Of a stretch of 64,000 nt of DNA, positions 62,540 through 64,000 are shown in pieces; the stretch's first letter is position 1, and each line of letters opens with the position of its first letter. The notes beneath the pieces were generated by a model, which saw only the letters and a list, made by a program, of their open reading frames with translations, was not told the DNA's origin and did no database searches. Source of the stretch: Caballeronia udeis. GTDB taxonomy: Bacteria > Pseudomonadota > Gammaproteobacteria > Burkholderiales > Burkholderiaceae. The DNA lies in contig NZ_FCOK02000018.1 of NCBI RefSeq assembly GCF_001544555.2, positions 62,001 to 126,000 on the forward strand, in the 5' to 3' direction. The position numbers and the translations under genes are program-made.

Positions 62540-64000
62540 ATGGATAAGCCAGCGTACGTATCTGACCCTGTGGACGTGAATACTTGCGAGGCACAGCCCG
62601 CGGAGCCCCAGTTACCGGCGACCTCCCGGTTTCTTCCCATGGCGATGGCGAGCGCATTATTTATGGATCTGCTGGACACATCGGCGTTAGGAGCAGCGCT
62701 GCCGACGCTGGCGAGGCAATTCCATACGACGCCGCTACAGCTGAAATTCGCGCTGACCGCCTATCTGATGACGATGGCGGTGTTCGTGCCGGCCAGCGGT
62801 TGGCTCGCCGACCGTTTTGGTCCGCGTCGAGTCTTCGTCAACGCCGTGAAGATTTACTTGCTGGGTTCTCTGTGTTGCGGGCTATCAACTTCGGTCACGA
62901 CGCTGGTCGCGGCGCGCGTCCTGCAGGGAATTGGAGGCGCAATGATGACGCCGGTCGCGCGCTTGATCGTCGTTGCAACTACGCCACGTGAGCGTCTCGT
63001 GCATGCGATGAACGCATTTACCATGCCAGCTGTAGTGGGGCCGTTGCTAGGACCTCCTCTGGCAGGCCTGTTGCTTGAGGTTGCAAATTGGCGTTGGATC
63101 TTCTTTATCAATCTGCCTGTGGGGCTGGTGGGAATTTTCGCTGTGCTTCGCTTCGTGCCTCGTCTTCGGCATGTTCATCCGGGGAGGTTCGACTGGATCG
63201 GCTTCGTTCTGGCGGCGCTTACGATCATGACGGTCGTTACCCTTTCCGAGACCGTCGGTACCGGGTTACTTTCGGTAAAAGGGCAGATCATTCTGTTGGT
63301 CGCGGGTTTAACTTTTGGGACGGCTTTTGTATTGCATGCGTTAAGAACTGCGGTCCCGATGCTGGACTTGCGTCTGTTGTCGAAGTCGACATATCGGGCC
63401 AGCATGATAGGCGGCTCGTTGATGCGCTTCAGCATCAGCGCCATGCCGTTTCTATTGCCTCTGCTTTTTCAGATTGGGCTTGGTTGGTCACCGGTGCGTG
63501 CTGGACTTGTCATGACCGGAATGATGCTTGGCTCGATCTTGGCTCGGTTTGGTGGCACCTTCGCGATCCGGCTTGTCGGGTTTCGAAAGGCTCTCGTTGT
63601 CACCGCATTTTTCACTGCTGGTGCGACCATGATTCCGGCAGCGTTCCGGGACAGCACATCGGCCATATTTATCGTAACAACGCTCATAGCGGGAGGATTC
63701 TTCCGTGCGGCACATTTTGTCGCGTCATCCGCGCTAGCTTTCGCGGATGTCGCGCCTGAAGACGTTAGCAGGGCATCAACCTTGTCTGCCGTCATCCAGC
63801 AGATTAGCCTAGGCTTTGGGATCAGCCTCGCCGGGCTTACGCTGTATATATCGGCTGGGGAAACCGGACGATTAACGGTGAGTAACTTTACGTGGTCTTT
63901 TGTTGTGCTCGGAGCGGTCACATTGCTGTCGATACCTGTCTATCTTGGGCTGGACCGAAATGCGGGGGCTAGCATGCGAGATCGGCGTGAGTCGTTGATC
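62540..64000 (+). CDS. MFS transporter, DHA2/EmrB-QacA family (3' end outside window)
   Basis: The frame from the ATG at 62540 stays open for 487 codons to the window end. After a 30-residue tail, TM1 carries FMDLLDTSALGAALPTLA, the DHA2 pattern; then SGWLADRFGPRRVF (motif A), ARVLQGIGGAMMTPVARL (motif B) and GPLLGPPLAGLLLEVANWRWIFFINLPVG (split motif C region). DHA2 pumps export toxic lipophilic compounds by proton antiport with 14 membrane segments. Divergent from the HsdA-like SDR with one operator site per gene, so it probably relieves substrate or intermediate toxicity. Confidence 0.88.
   Translation, partial: MDKPAYVSDPVDVNTCEAQPAEPQLPATSRFLPMAMASALFMDLLDTSALGAALPTLARQFHTTPLQLKFALTAYLMTMAVFVPASGWLADRFGPRRVFVNAVKIYLLGSLCCGLSTSVTTLVAARVLQGIGGAMMTPVARLIVVATTPRERLVHAMNAFTMPAVVGPLLGPPLAGLLLEVANWRWIFFINLPVGLVGIFAVLRFVPRLRHVHPGRFDWIGFVLAALTIMTVVTLSETVGTGLLSVKGQIILLVAGLTFGTAFVLHALRTAVPMLDLRLLSKSTYRASMIGGSLMRFSISAMPFLLPLLFQIGLGWSPVRAGLVMTGMMLGSILARFGGTFAIRLVGFRKALVVTAFFTAGATMIPAAFRDSTSAIFIVTTLIAGGFFRAAHFVASSALAFADVAPEDVSRASTLSAVIQQISLGFGISLAGLTLYISAGETGRLTVSNFTWSFVVLGAVTLLSIPVYLGLDRNAGASMRDRRESLI

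Overview
The window reads as one long accessory catabolic region from a Gram-negative bacterium, most likely a betaproteobacterium of the Burkholderiaceae (Paraburkholderia/Caballeronia type). That is an inference from the GC-rich coding style, the outer-membrane DUF1302/DUF1329/RND set and the overall gene families. No marker gene, rRNA or tRNA is present to prove it. About 55 protein genes are packed in short-gapped operons. Nearly all belong to CoA-ester (beta-oxidation-like) breakdown of a hydrophobic, branched or alicyclic compound such as a terpenoid or steroid-like lipid. The substrate is not identifiable from sequence: no ring-cleaving dioxygenase, ketosteroid dehydrogenase or Baeyer-Villiger monooxygenase is seen.

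Layout: (1) 1-2.4 kb: tail of a DUF1302 outer-membrane protein, a second-type locus for GTP cyclohydrolase I (folE), and a crotonase. (2) 2.5-7.8 kb: an envelope module of DUF1329 protein, YCF48-like beta-propeller and MMPL/RND transporter, thought to move lipophilic substrate. (3) 7.8-11.3 kb: divergent thiolase and CoA-transferase/thioesterase. (4) 11.4-18.2 kb: HyuA/HyuB ATP-dependent hydrolase-or-carboxylase pair with a 3-hydroxyisobutyrate dehydrogenase-like gene, divergent from an isochorismatase-like hydrolase and an SDR. (5) 18.3-26 kb, minus strand: two cytochromes P450, an alpha/beta hydrolase, an itaconyl-CoA-hydratase-like protein, an acyl-CoA dehydrogenase, an MFS carrier and a CitE/citramalyl-CoA-lyase-like protein. 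(6) 26.2-32.2 kb: a decayed MmgE/PrpD gene, a thiolase-fold lipid-transfer protein, a TetR regulator, two ferredoxins, a ferredoxin reductase (the probable P450 electron chain) and an acyl-CoA synthetase. (7) 32.5-44.8 kb, plus strand: amidohydrolase, aldehyde dehydrogenase, split MFE-2 functions (SDR plus two MaoC hydratases), DUF35 plus thiolase, a crotonase and five SDRs in a row. (8) 45.2-57.8 kb: VOC protein, DUF35, nitronate-monooxygenase-like flavoprotein, crotonases, a second acyl-CoA synthetase and two adjacent pairs of acyl-CoA dehydrogenases of the heteromeric type. (9) 57.8-64 kb: a hypothetical protein, an IS110 remnant, two alpha/beta hydrolases, an insert-bearing SDR resembling 3-alpha-hydroxysteroid dehydrogenase, and a DHA2-type MFS exporter running off the end.

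The main discovery is a shared DNA motif, ATAAATGAY-N5-RTCAGTTAT (imperfect palindrome with TGAY/RTCA core). I find it 13 times, always between genes, ahead of almost every transcription unit, often once for each arm of a divergent pair, and also ahead of the single TetR gene. This makes the whole window look like one regulon controlled by that TetR protein. I do not recognise the motif as a published operator. Other notable signs are a perfect 28-bp palindrome inside the envelope operon, remnants of lost genes (MmgE/PrpD, a duplicated DUF35 tail, an IS110 transposase flanked by 17-bp inverted repeats) and several enzymes lacking textbook catalytic residues.
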